Shown: in pieces, positions 1 to 12,250 of the stretch
Layout of the letters: each line of letters opens with the position of its first letter
How positions within the stretch are numbered: the first letter of the stretch is position 1
From: Cristatella mucedo
Taxonomy: Eukaryota; Bryozoa; Phylactolaemata; Cristatellidae
Length of the DNA: 64,000 nt
Direction: 5' to 3'
Assembly: GCA_009760855.2 (NCBI GenBank)
Contig: WPIO01000017.1
Coordinates: forward strand, 124,001 to 188,000
Made by a program: the position numbers and the translations under genes
The notes under the pieces: model-generated
The model's database searches: none
What the model was told of the DNA's origin: nothing
Seen by the model: only the letters and a program-made list of their open reading frames with translations

Positions 1-38
1 GCCGACAGCATTGGCTGGCTTAAACTCAGTGGCAGCTA
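1..38 (-). CDS. Partial exon of a fourth CX/Shisa-like family copy (cytoplasmic Pro-rich exon), cut by the window edge
   Basis: On the minus strand a pyrimidine-rich acceptor ending TTTGCAG is followed by an open frame reading xAATEFKPANAVG, which runs off the window edge. The same acceptor and peptide (AATEFKPATAVS) occur at 23483, and the E-F-x-P core matches the fourth exon of gene 1 at 14329 (RACEFAPFTRMPPLP). By that homology it should encode the start of a proline-rich cytoplasmic tail. No matching TM or six-Cys exon was found at higher coordinates, so this may be a duplicated exon fragment rather than part of a live gene. Confidence 0.4.
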
Positions 39-504
39 CTGCAAACGTTGGAAAGAAAATCAATGCTTGACGTGACGCTAGGTCACGGCCCTCCAAGTGC
101 GAAACAGAAGTAGAGCAGGTCGCACACTCTGACAAAGCTCATCCAATCGGCAGCGCTCACTGGTCTATACAGTTTGCGATCAAAGAGGCACGAGAAGAAG
201 ATTTTAGAAAGAACAAACGCAAATTTGGCAATTACCATGGAGACAGAGTGGGAAGAGGGACAAAAGAGAAGAAAGTGGGACGGATTACTAAAGAGGACTG
301 TAGCAGAGAAATGGAATAGACACGACAGATGCAGCGAGTGAAAGGCGCGCAGAGTGCGAGACAAACGGAAACGGACACTTACTTGGCTTGGGTTAAGAAA
401 TTCAAGAGTCAGACTGAAAAGTGAGGGTAAGTAAGCACGCAAAGAATTCAGAACAGCAACTACGGACAACAGAAGCTTAGTAATGATGAGTATAAATTCT
501 CTTG

Positions 505-605
505 TGTTATTTGTAAAGCGACTGATTAGAAATACATTTCTCTCAGTGTGCTTTAAAAGCTACCAATTTCTGTTATTATCATCGTTGTTATTATCGCTAT
601 TATTA
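505..605 (+). mobile_element. Decayed retroelement 3' tail with ATT-rich end
   Basis: A degraded form of the hairpin tail seen throughout the window (TTTGTAAAGCG, then TTCTCTCAGTGTGCTTT) followed by interrupted ATT/ATC repeats. It is shared with 23955-24045, so it was present before the local duplication. Confidence 0.5.
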
Positions 606-610
606 AAGGA

Positions 611-1454
611 GGCACTCGTTCGCCAAATCTAGATGGGGAAATAGATGCACGGGCAAAACGGCTGCAGGACAAAAAAGGAGGCAGAGAGTGAGATGGTTAT
701 CGGAAAACAGGAGAGGCAGGCCAGCTAAGCCGCTAGCCAGCTCAGCGTTGTGTGGCACGTCCAATGCACGAAGTGCTACGCAGTTACTCGACTTTGGCGC
801 CGTAGTAACTTAAAACTCCTGCTTAAAAGGTGCCAATAATCGGATTAGCATGCACGCACGTGCATACGTACACAAGCTAAGTAGGCCGAGACTGACCATT
901 GCCATGGCGTCTGACCCCTGATAGCAGCATTATCGGCGCATAGTGCGATTATTTTTTGAAAACTAACGCCCCTATGCAAGTTTAGTGGTAACTGAAATGG
1001 CAAGAAGCCAAAAAAAGCATTCATTATAGGGCTCCGTTGTGGTAAAGATGTTAATAAGTACCTCCGTATTAAGAACTCGTACCGCATGTTTCACAATATT
1101 ATCTCTTAGCATTTAATGCGTTAGGAATACGCGAGAGAAAACAAAATGATTCTTTGTTTGCTTTTCGCTGAATTTGACTTAGTAAAATCGCTTACAGTTC
1201 GTGCTGTTGTAGACTTATTAGGAGCCGGAATCGCTCAAACCTACACACAATTTCTATAGAAAATTTGGTTTACTGGAAGGTTAGCCATCCAGTCTCCAAC
1301 CTGTGAACTCTTTTGAAAGTCGCGAGGTGCTCCTTACGGTTGAACCTAAGAATTAAGGATGAAACGGAATCAAATATTGGTGAAGTACGTAACATCTGAA
1401 TAGTGGTTATTGAGTGTTCAATATATAGTAATTAAGGGTTGAAATATATTCCCT
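611..1454. other. Unassigned sequence
   Basis: No exon with convincing splice sites, no repeat similarity to other parts of the window and no RNA gene was seen. The short open frames here are not supported by any recognisable protein. Confidence 0.4.
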
Positions 1455-1550
1455 TTGCAGCGAATATAAAACGCCTAGAAAGAGATTGAGTTCTCTCAGG
1501 GTGCTTTATCAAGTGCGTTATAACTATTATTATTATTATTATTATTAGAT
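1455..1550 (+). mobile_element. LINE/SINE 3' tail (hairpin plus ATT repeat)
   Basis: Reads TTTGCAGCGAATATAAAACG, CCTAGAAAGAGATTGAGTTC, then TCTCAGGGTGCTTTATCAAG and a run of about six ATT units. This is the terminal hairpin of the dominant LINE lineage in this window, plus orientation, without recognisable coding sequence upstream. Confidence 0.8.
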
Positions 1551-1989
1551 AGTTAGCAAATGAGTTCGGTTGCCTCACGGTATTTTATTCAGTTTTTTCG
1601 AACCTTCACTGTTAACGCAGCATTTCTGCTATTAATCCATTTGTGGTCAGTTATATACACCCACGACCGTTGTTCTAAAAGGAGGTGAGAGCTGAACCAT
1701 GAGTTACCCATGGTAGCCAGTCCGAGAAGCCAGAATGCCACTCAGAGAGCCACACGGCTTGGGTGGGGTCGCATCCTTTTACTAGGTCCAACGTACTCGC
1801 CAATACACAAGGTTGCGTGGGTCAAGTGGGTTTTTACTAATAGCTGGGCATTGCTGCGTGCTTGTCGTGATGCATGACGATGCACGAGCTGTCGAGTGAC
1901 GCAGGGAGTGTATAGAACCTCCATGAGCAGCAAAGAAACCTCTACTAGGAAGCCTGCTCTTTTCGCATGCCGCCCACTTAGCTGGCTCG

Positions 1990-2720
1990 CCGACACCTTC
2001 CTCTAACGACGCAACGTGGTTTCATCGCGTCGAAGAGCCAGCTCAGATTAAGGCCGCGTGTCGCGTGCAGCCCATTCGGCTTCCCTAGAGTGCCGGCTAA
2101 AAACTGCAGGCACTGTCACTGCTCCGCCGCGGAGCTTCGCTGTACAGCCTCAGTCAGGCACATAATAAGACCTGCTTCTTGACTAACTTTGCATTGCGTA
2201 CGCTGTGCTAGCGAATGGGTTACTGCGAGCGCCCGATCGTCTAGCGCTAATTACGTTGCCATGCGAGACGACAGCGCCGATCAGAAGTCGCGAGATACGA
2301 ACCTACACGACCACGCAACTGAACAAGCACGACGGCACGACAGTGTCGCACAGGCTCACACTTTCGACCGTACAGTCACCACTTCGGATCGGACCGCCGT
2401 CCGTTTGCAGCCGATTACTTTTACTTTTACAGATTACGCGTTTGCCAGCCGATTATTCGACAGCGAAAGGACGAGGCGCACGCGGCGGACGCATGCGATT
2501 TGTCTATTTCGCGATGCTTTCGCACAAGTCTACAAGTCTACAAAGCGCAGTCGTAAATTTGCCAACGAGTTTAATTGCTGTAATGCCGAAGTGGCTTGCA
2601 AATTTGTACCGAGCTTGGAGGCAGAGTTGGTCCGTGCTTAAAGCTACATGCCTCCCGAAACTGGCTACAGTGGACCGCGGTTGAAACGCAATCGACGCCG
2701 CTCACGGACATACAAACCCA
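1990..2720. other. CpG-rich stretch with overlapping open frames; possible promoter-proximal sequence
   Basis: This stretch is visibly richer in CpG than its surroundings (CGCGTGTCGCGTGCAG, CGCCGCGGAGCTTCG). It carries two long overlapping plus-strand open frames (2189-2641 and 2205-2684). Neither resembles a known protein, and two overlapping open frames are expected by chance in GC-rich, stop-poor DNA. A promoter or unmethylated island is possible; no TATA box or first exon could be assigned. Confidence 0.25.
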
Positions 2721-3834
2721 AAGTATTTCATCCTTGGCTCAGAGAAGTTAATCAAGAGCATGGACCGAGCTGAAGGAGCAAGATGGCTGCAATCCACTCA
2801 TGCCGGAGGAACGCAGCCCCTCCTTCAAGAAAAGGAGACTCACGAGGTCCTGCCTTGTTCGCAACATGGGTATTGTGACAGAGGCTGCTGGTCTCCGGCC
2901 CGCTCACCTTAGGCTCGGTCGCATTCAGAGGGGGGTAGTGTCCTGGCAGAACTGACACGCCAGCTGCTGCGTATACCGGTTCGAGTAAAGCCATGGTTCA
3001 GCGGTCCCCTTAAGTAGCTAGCCTCCTTAAACCTTGTTGGCAGAGCTCCTGGTCAACACTTGTTATTGGTTACCTTTCTATTTGAAATGGAAAATGTTTA
3101 TACTAAGTGCCTCAATGTGGCACAGCAGGTGACTATGTCGGTTCTCCTTATCAGGACCTTTCTGCATTTAGCAGACCGAATTCGGCTGCTACAAATGTTC
3201 ATGTTATGGAAAGCACCAAACAGTTTAAGAACAGAATGCAAATAGTGAAAACGCATTATAGAAATTCACAGGGGTACTGAAGTGTCGTGAAAGAACAAGC
3301 AATGCATTTTCTTCTGGGCAAGTGCAATGCCAACCATTTGCAAAGTCATTTGCCAGTGATCGAAGCTGGCAGGTTTTAGTCAACCTGCACACGGTCGATT
3401 CTTTGTAGCTTTGAAGCTACTAGTACTTATCCCTTGAATGGGCGGGAGCTGCTTTAGTCACGGTGAGGGTTAGTTTAGCTATCCTGCTGACAAACCAGTG
3501 TGCCCCCCTTCCTGCGACCAGTGGCTACGAGATCTAAGGATAAGGATGGGGGTCGGTAAAATAAAGTGTAAAGGACTACTGATTCAACAGCCTCGTTTAC
3601 GTGTACATTGAGGCAGTAGAGACGTTCGCACTGCAATGATTTGATAAGGTTTAGCCTGTGAACCTTTGGAGAAGTAGAGTACTCCCCGCTAAGCTTTGTT
3701 CCATAGGGGAGATGAGAGATTTCTTGAAAATCGGCCGTCAGATGTGATACTCCGTATTCATGTTAAGTCTCAGGTCAAATTTAAGGTGGTCTATGACAAT
3801 CACTGATGGAATTTGTTTGCCGAATCCGCTTCAC
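2721..3834. other. Unassigned sequence
   Basis: No recognisable gene or repeat. Short open frames on both strands (for example 2752-2994 minus) show no domain and no matching splice sites. Confidence 0.4.
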
Positions 3835-4245
3835 AGGCATTGTGCCGGACGATTTCACCTTGACCTGCAGTGCATCATGGACTGACTCGGGACACCGGCT
3901 ATTTTCGGAGCTGCAGACCACTGCTGATTGGCTGCACCTAGGCCAAAAAAAGCCATACCAGCTACGGATGATCATGGCTGATCAGAGCCTGGTTAGGAAG
4001 AGAAGCCATTAGTATTGAGATTAGTATGCATGATGGCTTGCTCAGCCAATGGCGATCATTTAGGACTATTATATATTTGACCCGTCGATTGCTTGTTCTT
4101 GGTCCGTATTTGGATACGGTCCACGTTCTGTATGTCGGCTGCATTAACAAACTACCACATACATCCGAGATACAGCCGTACAAAAGGGTTTTTCTCGACC
4201 ATTGACTGGTGAATGGTTTCACGGCAGCACTGCGTCTCATAGAAG
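3835..4245 (+). repeat. Unclassified dispersed repeat, copy 1
   Basis: Matches the reverse complement of 62812-63195 along its length. Shared blocks in order are TTTCACCTTGACCTGCAGT, GAGC(T/C)GCA-ACCACT-CTGATTGGCTG, GCATGATGGCTTGCTCAGCC, TGTCGGCTGCATTA and TTCTCGACCATTGACTGGTG. No coding domain, no poly-A or ATT tail and no obvious terminal inverted repeats were seen. The open frame at 3806-4012 lies inside it and has no recognisable domain. Confidence 0.75.
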
Positions 4246-4354
4246 TATCGTGTACGTGTTCTTTTCATGTGAATGAGCGATCGCGAATATTGAAATTGAG
4301 ACAGTTCAAATAATTGTAATGACACAAACCACACCAACGACGAAGAACACTTTA

Positions 4355-4440
4355 ATTAATGCTTGCTTTACAGCATAGGTAAAGTACCTAGACCGAGATT
4401 AAGTTCTCCGTTATACTAATGTATCATTATTATTACGATA
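4355..4440 (+). mobile_element. Decayed LINE/SINE 3' tail
   Basis: Reads GGTAAAGTACCTAGACCGAG, ATTAAGTTCTCC, then ATCATTATTATTACG. It is a mutated copy of the terminal hairpin with a short ATT tail. Confidence 0.6.
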
Positions 4441-7400
4441 GATAGTGCTTTTGCTATGGGACTTCAAAGTCTGCGATCCCCTAAATTCTCAGTCTCTGCA
4501 AGTGGGGTTACAAATCTTTCTTAACTCGACTAAGGTTTTTCTATATATGGCTGGGTCGCAAGCAAGATCTATAAGCATTCCTATGAAGAATTTATATTTC
4601 TTAGGAGAATTATAGGCTGCGTAGCCGCACTTTATCAGCTGGACTTGTAAGCAGTGCACTGCTGTCAGGTCACATTTTCGTATGCCTCTGGATAGGAAGC
4701 AAACATTTTCTGAGAAAGAACTGTGTACAAAAGCTTTTGTTAGAAGCTAGCTTTATTGCGAAACCAGAGAAAATATTTCCATGTTTACCGGTATATTAAT
4801 ATTGCCGAAAACACGGCTGAGAGTTACGTCAAGTGGTTTTGGATAGCAGAATCTTCCGCAGCGCTCGGCTAAAAATAGCACACGCTTACAAGGAATAGCA
4901 ATGCCACTGAAATCGCTGACCAGTTCCGTTGTTTTGCTCTGAGCTTGTAGTGCCCTTCGTTCGTTCGATTCCTTTCAGACTTTCGAATGCCTTTGATGTT
5001 ATTCCTTAAATTTTCTCAAAATTAAAATTGGTCAAACTGGAAGCCAGATTGCCAGAAATTGAAAAAAACAGTAACAAGGACGATTGTCGCTTCAAAGTAG
5101 CAAACGTCTGTTCAATGCTTTCTTACTGTGCTTAGCTGTTAAGTTTTTAATTAAATACGTTGCTGCAAACGTACAGTAAACATCGTGCTGTTTAGCACCC
5201 CTCGTCTCAAATGTATTTCAGTGCATGATAAAATTGTGTGCACTGCAATGAAATTATCACAACAGAGTGCCAACTGATGAAAGCACTACACTATTGTTCC
5301 ACGTGCCTACCTGTGAGTAGGAACGTGCTTTTCTTTATGTTATTCGCTTTTCTGCCACTGCATCAGTACACTGCTGATATAAGTATGCTTTAGCCACATG
5401 CCTGTGGGTGGACTTGTCGCAATTTACCATTATGCTAGAAAAAAGTGTACAAGTGTGTCCTCAAGAGTTGAACCCACGACCTTTGGCATCAGCGGCGACA
5501 AATCTTATAGCACTCTCTCCAATTCGACCGCCAAGGGTATGTATAATCGAAAAGGCGATGGAGAACGTAGCTGGTGGCTAATCCATCTTAACCTACTGTG
5601 AACGAGCATTAGACCGGCTGTTCCGGAGTGCTTGCTGCTATCATTGAACACATGCAAAACAAATGCCACCAGTCATGTGTCACCAGTGGGTGACGGATGG
5701 TATTGAGGTAGCAGTCTGGGATGATGTAACTAGAGCCCTGTTATATGAGGTACCGGAAATAGTCAAGGTAGACCTTGCCAAACTGTAGAGTTCCGGAAGA
5801 ATTGATGTACGCCGACTTGAGTTACCTCTCCGAGTTACCTCTCGAAGGCTACGCGGCGTGTTAGCTCACTCCTTCGTTAGTTTGAGCTACTAGCTGGTCT
5901 TTGCCTAAGACCATTTTGCTGTTGACTGACATCTCTACCATAAATTGGCTGGCTTTTGCAATGCTCTGCAATATTTATCCGGCCTCAAAAATATGCATGC
6001 GTCATTCAAGTCAACCATTGTTTAACCTAAACTAAAAGAAAGTGTGGGTTTCATCCCAAGTTTTTGAAAAGGTAATTAAACAAGGTCAAAGCTCTTGTAC
6101 TATAATATAACTATATAATATAATATATATGATCTTATAGTATACTTATATCTTATATAATAAGCTCTTAGGTCGGATCACTTAGAAAATAGCAGCTGAC
6201 AAGACAATGGTTATTCGAGATCATCCTGATATCATTGCAATTCTTCACTTGACTAATGACGTCGCCGGGGAGATACTTTGCAGGAGTGTCACAGTCTTAG
6301 GTATCCTCTCATTTAATGCCACCGATGCTAGATTTAGCTAAACTGACTCCAAGCAGCGGTCGCTCTGATAGGAGACGCTGAGGCGTTGTTAGAATCGTAC
6401 CGTCTGACGGAGTCGAGTCCTTTTCATTTGAAGTTCAATTCTTATCTAGAAGGCTCATCACTTGCAAACTTTTCCAACGAGTCTATCCTAAGACCTCTAA
6501 GCTTTCCGTGAATACAGCTCTTCATAGGCAGATAATTCAGGCTCACAACGGTGCCTATGACTGACTGTATGCCTGCCTCAACATTACGAATGTATGACTA
6601 CGACCAGCTCTACATGCCACTCACATTTCAAGAGTCGGCTGCAGTCGGTTACGTTTCGAAGGAAAACCTAATTCCTGCCTTGCAGGCGATGAGTCCTGAA
6701 TGTTGGGCAGTTTTCAAAAACGAAAAAACGATTAAAGCTAACTGCTCCCGATTGCAAGCACGAAGCATGTAGCAGCAAACAGGGATCCAACCCGTTTGAG
6801 CTTGTATCTAATCTTGGCTGATATATTACACTTTAATAAAAGCACGGCTCCCTCCACGTTATCCAAAATTGGGCTGATACGAACTTTGATTAGTAGAGCG
6901 GCAGTGACAGTGCACTTAGTGTTCCCTGATCGGCTGCCTTTCTGGACCATCTGATTTGACACATTAGCTCATTAGCCCGCGTCACCTAGTCACGGCACTT
7001 TTACTGCACGGAATAAAGTAAACAATTACATAGCAATAACCACATATGCTTGATGAGGAAATAGCTTATCTGGCTCTTGCTCGGCTGGACAAGGTTAACT
7101 CGCTTTTAGCAGGGCTGCGAATTAGCCACCAGGTCCTAGCTGTTTGCCCAAACAATGGCGACTAGATTGGCTTTTGAATCTAAGAAATTCAGGTGAGATC
7201 TTGCGTTTCTAAATAAGCTTTACTTACTTCCGCTTGAATAGCATGTCAAAGCTCTCACTCTAGGTCCGCCACGGCTGTGTTTGATCATAACATCATTTAA
7301 AAAAAGCTGCGGCTGTAGCAGCCTCCTAGCATGCAGGTCTCCGCCGGGCTCCCGGGTTATCATTGCCAAAGAAATCGCCAATCGCAAATGATGATTGCTG

Positions 7401-8559
7401 TGCAAATCCCAGATTGCTGAACTCATTTCATCATTTCCAGTTTTTCAAAAGATATTTTTTGCTTTCTGTGATTCTAACATCCGCAACTTCTCACCGTCCT
7501 TCACCGCTACTTTGTATTTCTACACAATCGGTAGTGCGTAATTTCACTGAGTCGTGCCGTGAAACATATGCATTTAGAAAAAATTCATTCAAACGAGGCG
7601 ACAAATATAACCTGATTACCGTGTTGGCAACCCGTTTCTGCCATTGAAGCTTAGCAATAAAACTAGGCAGCACGTACACATTATACGTAGTGAAATCTCC
7701 GTATCCAAGGGAAGAAATTCCTGGGTCAAACAAGATTATCCATGCTAATTTTATGCGGTTTCATCATGCGTCTACCTAATCAAATTTTGTGAAATTTTGA
7801 CTCATCTCGGATGGCATTTATATGAGCATGATAAGACTCCCTTGAAGAAAAATCTGCTCGCGGTACTGAAAAACGCTTACATCACGTGCAATCAAGAAGC
7901 AGCGACTCACGTGAGCTCACGAATTCACTTCTTTTAACTCAATCTTGGTTTCAGAAATAATTTTATTGCACTATCGACAATTAAAATATGTGCTTGCCTG
8001 TTTCATCGAGTGAACGTTCGGTTAGGTGCTTATTTTCATAGTTTCATACCAAGACGAGCGGACACAATTTGTGCCGATTTGTCAGTTCCCATGTTTTTAC
8101 CAATGGGGTCGTCCGGACGTTGGATATCCTGAAGAGCCTAACACTAACCTTGAAAGCTAATAATAGTGTGTGAAGTTACTGAGTACCATGGTAGCATTTG
8201 TGCATCCCCTTCTTTTTAGTGGCCATCGGACAAGAAATAGCCGATTACTGCTATTTAGCATTGTGTTGGAGAACGTTTGGATGTTTGGATATTTGATGAC
8301 AAGCAGACCATCGATCGATCTAGCTGCCTCTGGTTCGCCTCTAGCTCGGTGGCTACGTCGTGATCTTCCATGCGCATGCTGTGCAAGTTATTGCGATCAT
8401 ATGGTGATGTTCTTTTATGATCTATTAATCACCTATTTCTACTAAATTAGGAAAGCTGAGCAGTACGGTGAAGAGCTGCGTCCTTTGCTGGGACTTACAC
8501 ACGCACCCACATCAACTCAGAAGAAAGGAAAGTCAAGTCAAAAGAAGTCAGGGAAGCCG
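4441..8559. other. Long stretch without a recognisable gene
   Basis: AT-rich sequence with only short open frames. It contains an AT-rich low-complexity patch at about 6100-6165 and a weak tRNA-like head at about 5440-5545 on the minus strand (box B-like GTGGGTTCAACTCTTG), which may be an old SINE. A short local repeat GAGTTACCTCTC occurs twice near 5820-5845. Nothing else is assigned. Confidence 0.4.
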
Positions 8560-8690
8560 GAAGCGAATTCCCGACTTTCGGCGGATCTGTAACAACCAAG
8601 GGCATAGGCTCGAGCCCTGCGGTTCATGCAAAGCACCTGGATACAGACTAAGTTCCTTTGCCGTGCAATTTCAATGAATTACATATCTAC
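8560..8690 (+). mobile_element. Decayed tRNA-derived SINE (family 1)
   Basis: A box B-like GGCTCGAGCCCTGCGG is followed at the expected distance by AAGCACCTGGATACAGACTA, AGTTCCTTTG and a terminal CAATGAATTA. The order matches the SINE at 22524-22670, with many substitutions. Confidence 0.5.
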
Positions 8691-9199
8691 ACATATTACA
8701 TATTACATAGCACACACAGGTGTACTTACCTGTATATCTAGATGTGCCATGCAGCAGCTTTGTGATTTATCTTAGCCCTATGGTCAACACAACGTAAGCA
8801 GGAAGTGATCCCTAACATAAATGCAGCTTACACAAACCATTAAATAAAAGGCTGTACAGAATTGAAATATTATAATTACAACATTCCGTTTAACCGGTAA
8901 GCACGTGCAGACTTTCTAGGCAAAATGCAGACTGTAACACAGCTTTACACTTGGGTGTAACGCAACACGAGCAGAATAGAGATGTGCAGACCCTCGGCCC
9001 CTGATGCTGCTAGGCGGCCATCAAAGTAAGCCATTTGGTGCAAAAGCAGCGCTTCGAAGTATGACTAAACAAAAAGAAGCCATTGGCAAAAACTGCCTGG
9101 TAACTGAATTGGCACTATGCTCAATCCCAGCAATACGCAAGCCCGAAAATATTGCAAAGCATCAGGAAATGGTTTTGAACCAGATCGGTTAACTAAAGG

Positions 9200-9258
9200 A
9201 GACTACCCTAAGCTCCAGACAGAAGATAGAACTACCCTAAGCTCCAGACAGAAGATAG
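9200..9258. repeat. Tandem duplication of a 29-bp unit
   Basis: The unit CTACCCTAAGCTCCAGACAG + AAGATAGAA occurs twice back to back with no differences over almost its full length, indicating a recent local duplication. Confidence 0.85.
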
Positions 9259-9635
9259 CGCATGTTGCAACGGACAACCGTAGAGAAGGTCAGCCAGCTT
9301 TTCCTCTGCTTTCTTGCTTTTGTAGATTCATCGCCTACAGCCTTACGGCCTCACGGTAGGATGGTGGCTGCGGTTGTGCCTGTGCAACAGGCGAACCCAG
9401 CGGATAAAGAGTAGCTGACCCTGCAAAAGTCACTGTTGTAGCTATAGTTGCAGTCCTCGAGATCGAAGCAGGTGAAGCAGCATTAGCTAATTTGGACAGC
9501 GAACGGTTTCATGAAGCCCATGAGAGCCACATCTATTACCGGGTTTACCGTGCTACTAACTGAAAGAAGAAACCTTATTCAAATTTTGTAAGATGATAAA
9601 GTGATGGAAGCCGAAATTATACCACCCTGTAGCAT

Positions 9636-9637
9636 CA

Positions 9638-9701
<64 letters not shown>

Positions 9702-9763
9702 CTCTCTCTCACTCTCTGTCTCTCGCACTCTCTGTGTTTGTGTGTGTCTCTATCTCCCTCCCT

Positions 9764-9828
<65 letters not shown>

Positions 9829-9945
9829 GCTGTCTCTCTGTCTTTGTCTCTCTCTCGCCCTCTCTGTGTTTGTGTGTGTCTCTATCTCCCTCCCTCCCTC
9901 CCTCCCTCCCTCCCTCTCTCTCTCTCTCTCTCGCTCTGTCTCTAT
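9636..9945. repeat. CT/CCCT-rich microsatellite region
   Basis: About 310 bp of polypyrimidine on the plus strand. Runs of CT and CCCT are interrupted twice by a copied block (CTCTCTGTGTTTGTGTGTGT then CTCTATCTCCCTCCC), so a unit of roughly 135 bp was itself duplicated. Long Ser-Leu open frames here are artefacts of the repeat. Confidence 0.95.
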
Positions 9946-10594
9946 CAGGGACATTGCAATGCAGGAGACAGATTTTTAAATACAATATAGCCGATGGAAA
10001 TACACCATGAATTTGGATACCGAACCAAGTTCTCCGGGATTGAGAAAGATCCCACATTGTCTACGTTACCACTGTTCTGCCCTTTAACGGAGAATGTTAA
10101 GAAAATACTCATAGCATTTTTTCCGACAATCGAATATGTGCTTAGGGTACCCTTCGAAAGTCAAATATGTTAGAATTGTGATAGAAATTTCTGACGACTT
10201 CCGCGAGAAAGAAAAAATGGTTATGCAAACTACTTATAACCTGGATGTAAAGTAGAAGCAAAAAATCTAAAAATAAAAAAATTACCTATCTCTGCTTCAT
10301 GTGCTACTTGTTTCTCAACTTGTTGAACCTTGGTAGACCGAGATACATGCGTGAAGTTTATTGAGGTGCATTCTTGTGACTTTTATACAGCTTCATTTCC
10401 AGGGTCGGTTGATGCATTGCAAATTCTATAACTCAGCTAATACTTCACATATCAGAATGAAATTTGAAGTGCGAGTTCAGCTCTGATTATTTTACATTAG
10501 TGGAGAATTTCTGATTTCGGCTTGATACATTTTTTGTAATAAAGTATATATACATATATAGATTTATTAAAATATTTATTGGCATATATACATT

Positions 10595-11005
10595 AGCCTG
10601 CGGTGCCCTGCCCTGCCGGGGTCGCGAGTGCTACCCGGGCCTCCCGGTTCAGGAACAGGAGCCACACGGCTTCCGAGCCGCTACTGGCGTCGTAGACGCA
10701 GAGCCGCCTCAGAGCCTTTCTCTCTGCACGTGGGATGCCGAGGTCAGCCAGGCAAGCGTCATTGTTGGCCACCAGCTGCCGAGAGCCCCGACCGCGAAGG
10801 GCCTCACCACTACCGATCGGTAGCCAGTGGTCAGGAAAGACCGGACAATGGCCGAATATTTACCGGTCTTGTTCCGGGCCGCCATAATAAAAGTATCCTC
10901 GCTGCTGTCGAACGGCACCGATACATCAAAAATGACTAAATCAGTGCCATTGTCAAAATGACCAAGTCCGGCTTGTTAGCCAGACCACCGGGAAGCTGGA
11001 GGGCG
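10595..11005 (-). pseudogene. C-terminal endonuclease domain of an RLE-type non-LTR retrotransposon, frameshifted
   Basis: Read on the minus strand with two frameshifts. NKPDLVI is followed by DNGTDLVIFDVSVPFDSSED, then TFIMAARNKTGKYSAIVRSF, RPFAVGALGSW, then NNDACLADLGIPRAERKALR and a TAA stop near 10596. The pattern PD, a short spacer, then a D in a DVSVPF context, followed by the KY and VGALGSW block, is the restriction-like endonuclease and C-terminal region of early-branching non-LTR retrotransposons (R2/NeSL/CRE-like). One frameshift lies between PDLVI and DNGT, the other near GALGSW. Dead copy. The exact clade cannot be assigned by eye. Confidence 0.7.
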
Positions 11006-12240
11006 AGGCCAGCCGACATGCAGTTTAAATGGGGTATGTCGGCCAGTAGTAGGAATTATCCCCCAAAATGGCCGCCAATAGGGAGAGATGTCCCCCCAAA
11101 AGCATGTTTATAAAATATTGCATGAAGACCAGTAAACTGATTGGCATGAAAATTGGCACGAAGAACACTGGTAGCATTAGCTATTGTTTGATATAATATA
11201 GCTGTTGTTTTGACCTTCGGATGACCTTTAAAAGTCCAAGGTAACGTATAGCACTGCTGGTAAAAGGCAGCTCCAGTTTTCCGATCAAAAAGATGTTTTT
11301 GTAGAAATATAGCAAACCACTCAAAAAATATAAGACATTCCACTGGACACTCCCCCCACAAAAAACTTAAAAAAAGTTTTGACATCTCAAACTGTCGACT
11401 GTCATCACGAACACAGCCCACGGACACTTTGTGACAGGCACATTATATGCATACACACCCATCATGCATACATGCACAGGGGGAGTGTCGAGACAGGTAA
11501 GCTCCACCTATATTCAAAGTTTCACACAGATCAGCTCAGTATCGACTAAGTTGTACAATGTACCAGGTACCAAGTACTACTGTTGTGACAGCACTCAGAG
11601 AAGCCAACTTAAGGTGCCAAAGCATGCAGGTGAAATGGAATAACAAGAGTGTTACTTTATTTGTCGCCATACAACATCGAAACACATACTTAAGAGCATG
11701 TACTTCGAATTTCACGTTGATTGGGTCACAAGTAGCCTACCTGTGAAATTTTTACGCCATGTGAGTGAAAGGATGACAAACGCTTAGCACGACAAATACA
11801 GCCAGTTTTGACCAAAACAAGTCTATATACTGAGGTCCAATATGCATGCGAGAAGGCTGGAATGATTATGTAACTACAATCAATGATATATTCCAAAGTT
11901 TTAAGGTTATCGGATCATTATTTTAGGAGATATGACATAAATGACAGCAGGCATTGGACGGTCGTTTGCAGATAAACTTGCGAACTCCAAGCTATAACCA
12001 AGAGGCAGCACTAGAAAACGCTATCATCGCACGAACATTCAATATTATTCAACATTCAACATATTCAATAAATAGATAAATATGGATCTTAGGAATAGGT
12101 CAACCTAACAAGATCCTTATACAGCCTAAGCAGATCATATCCGCAATAGGTCTCATACCTCACGCCGGCAATCCAGGCTACAGCCGGCGGCTCACCGGCA
12201 TTCGCCAATACAAATATCTAACTATTAACGACATAAATGA
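11006..12240. other. Unassigned sequence separating two parts of one retrotransposon relic
   Basis: No recognisable domain. A minus-strand open frame at 11056-11427 has no known similarity. Since flanking fragments at 10595-11005 and 12251-12466 are in the order and strand expected of one element, this 1.2 kb may contain a later insertion or badly decayed element sequence. Confidence 0.35.
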
Positions 12241-12250
12241 GAACTTGAAA

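Larger units (their letters stand above)
1..610. repeat. Segmental duplicate of 23450-24050
   Basis: The whole stretch matches 23450-24050 in the same orientation with scattered substitutions and small indels, by eye around 90 percent. It covers the Pro-rich exon, the following intron sequence and a fossil retroelement 3' tail. Similarity fades near 610-620, just after the ATT-rich tail. Confidence 0.85.

Noticed and set aside
2189-2684. Two overlapping plus-strand open frames of 150 and 159 codons
   Set aside because: Both frames open over the same CpG-rich DNA, no domain, no splice or polyadenylation context.
9601-10057. Ser-Leu and Arg-Glu rich open frames of up to 140 codons
   Set aside because: Translation of CT repeats; same for 17353-17689, 46873-47220, 52193-52540 and 53065-53541.
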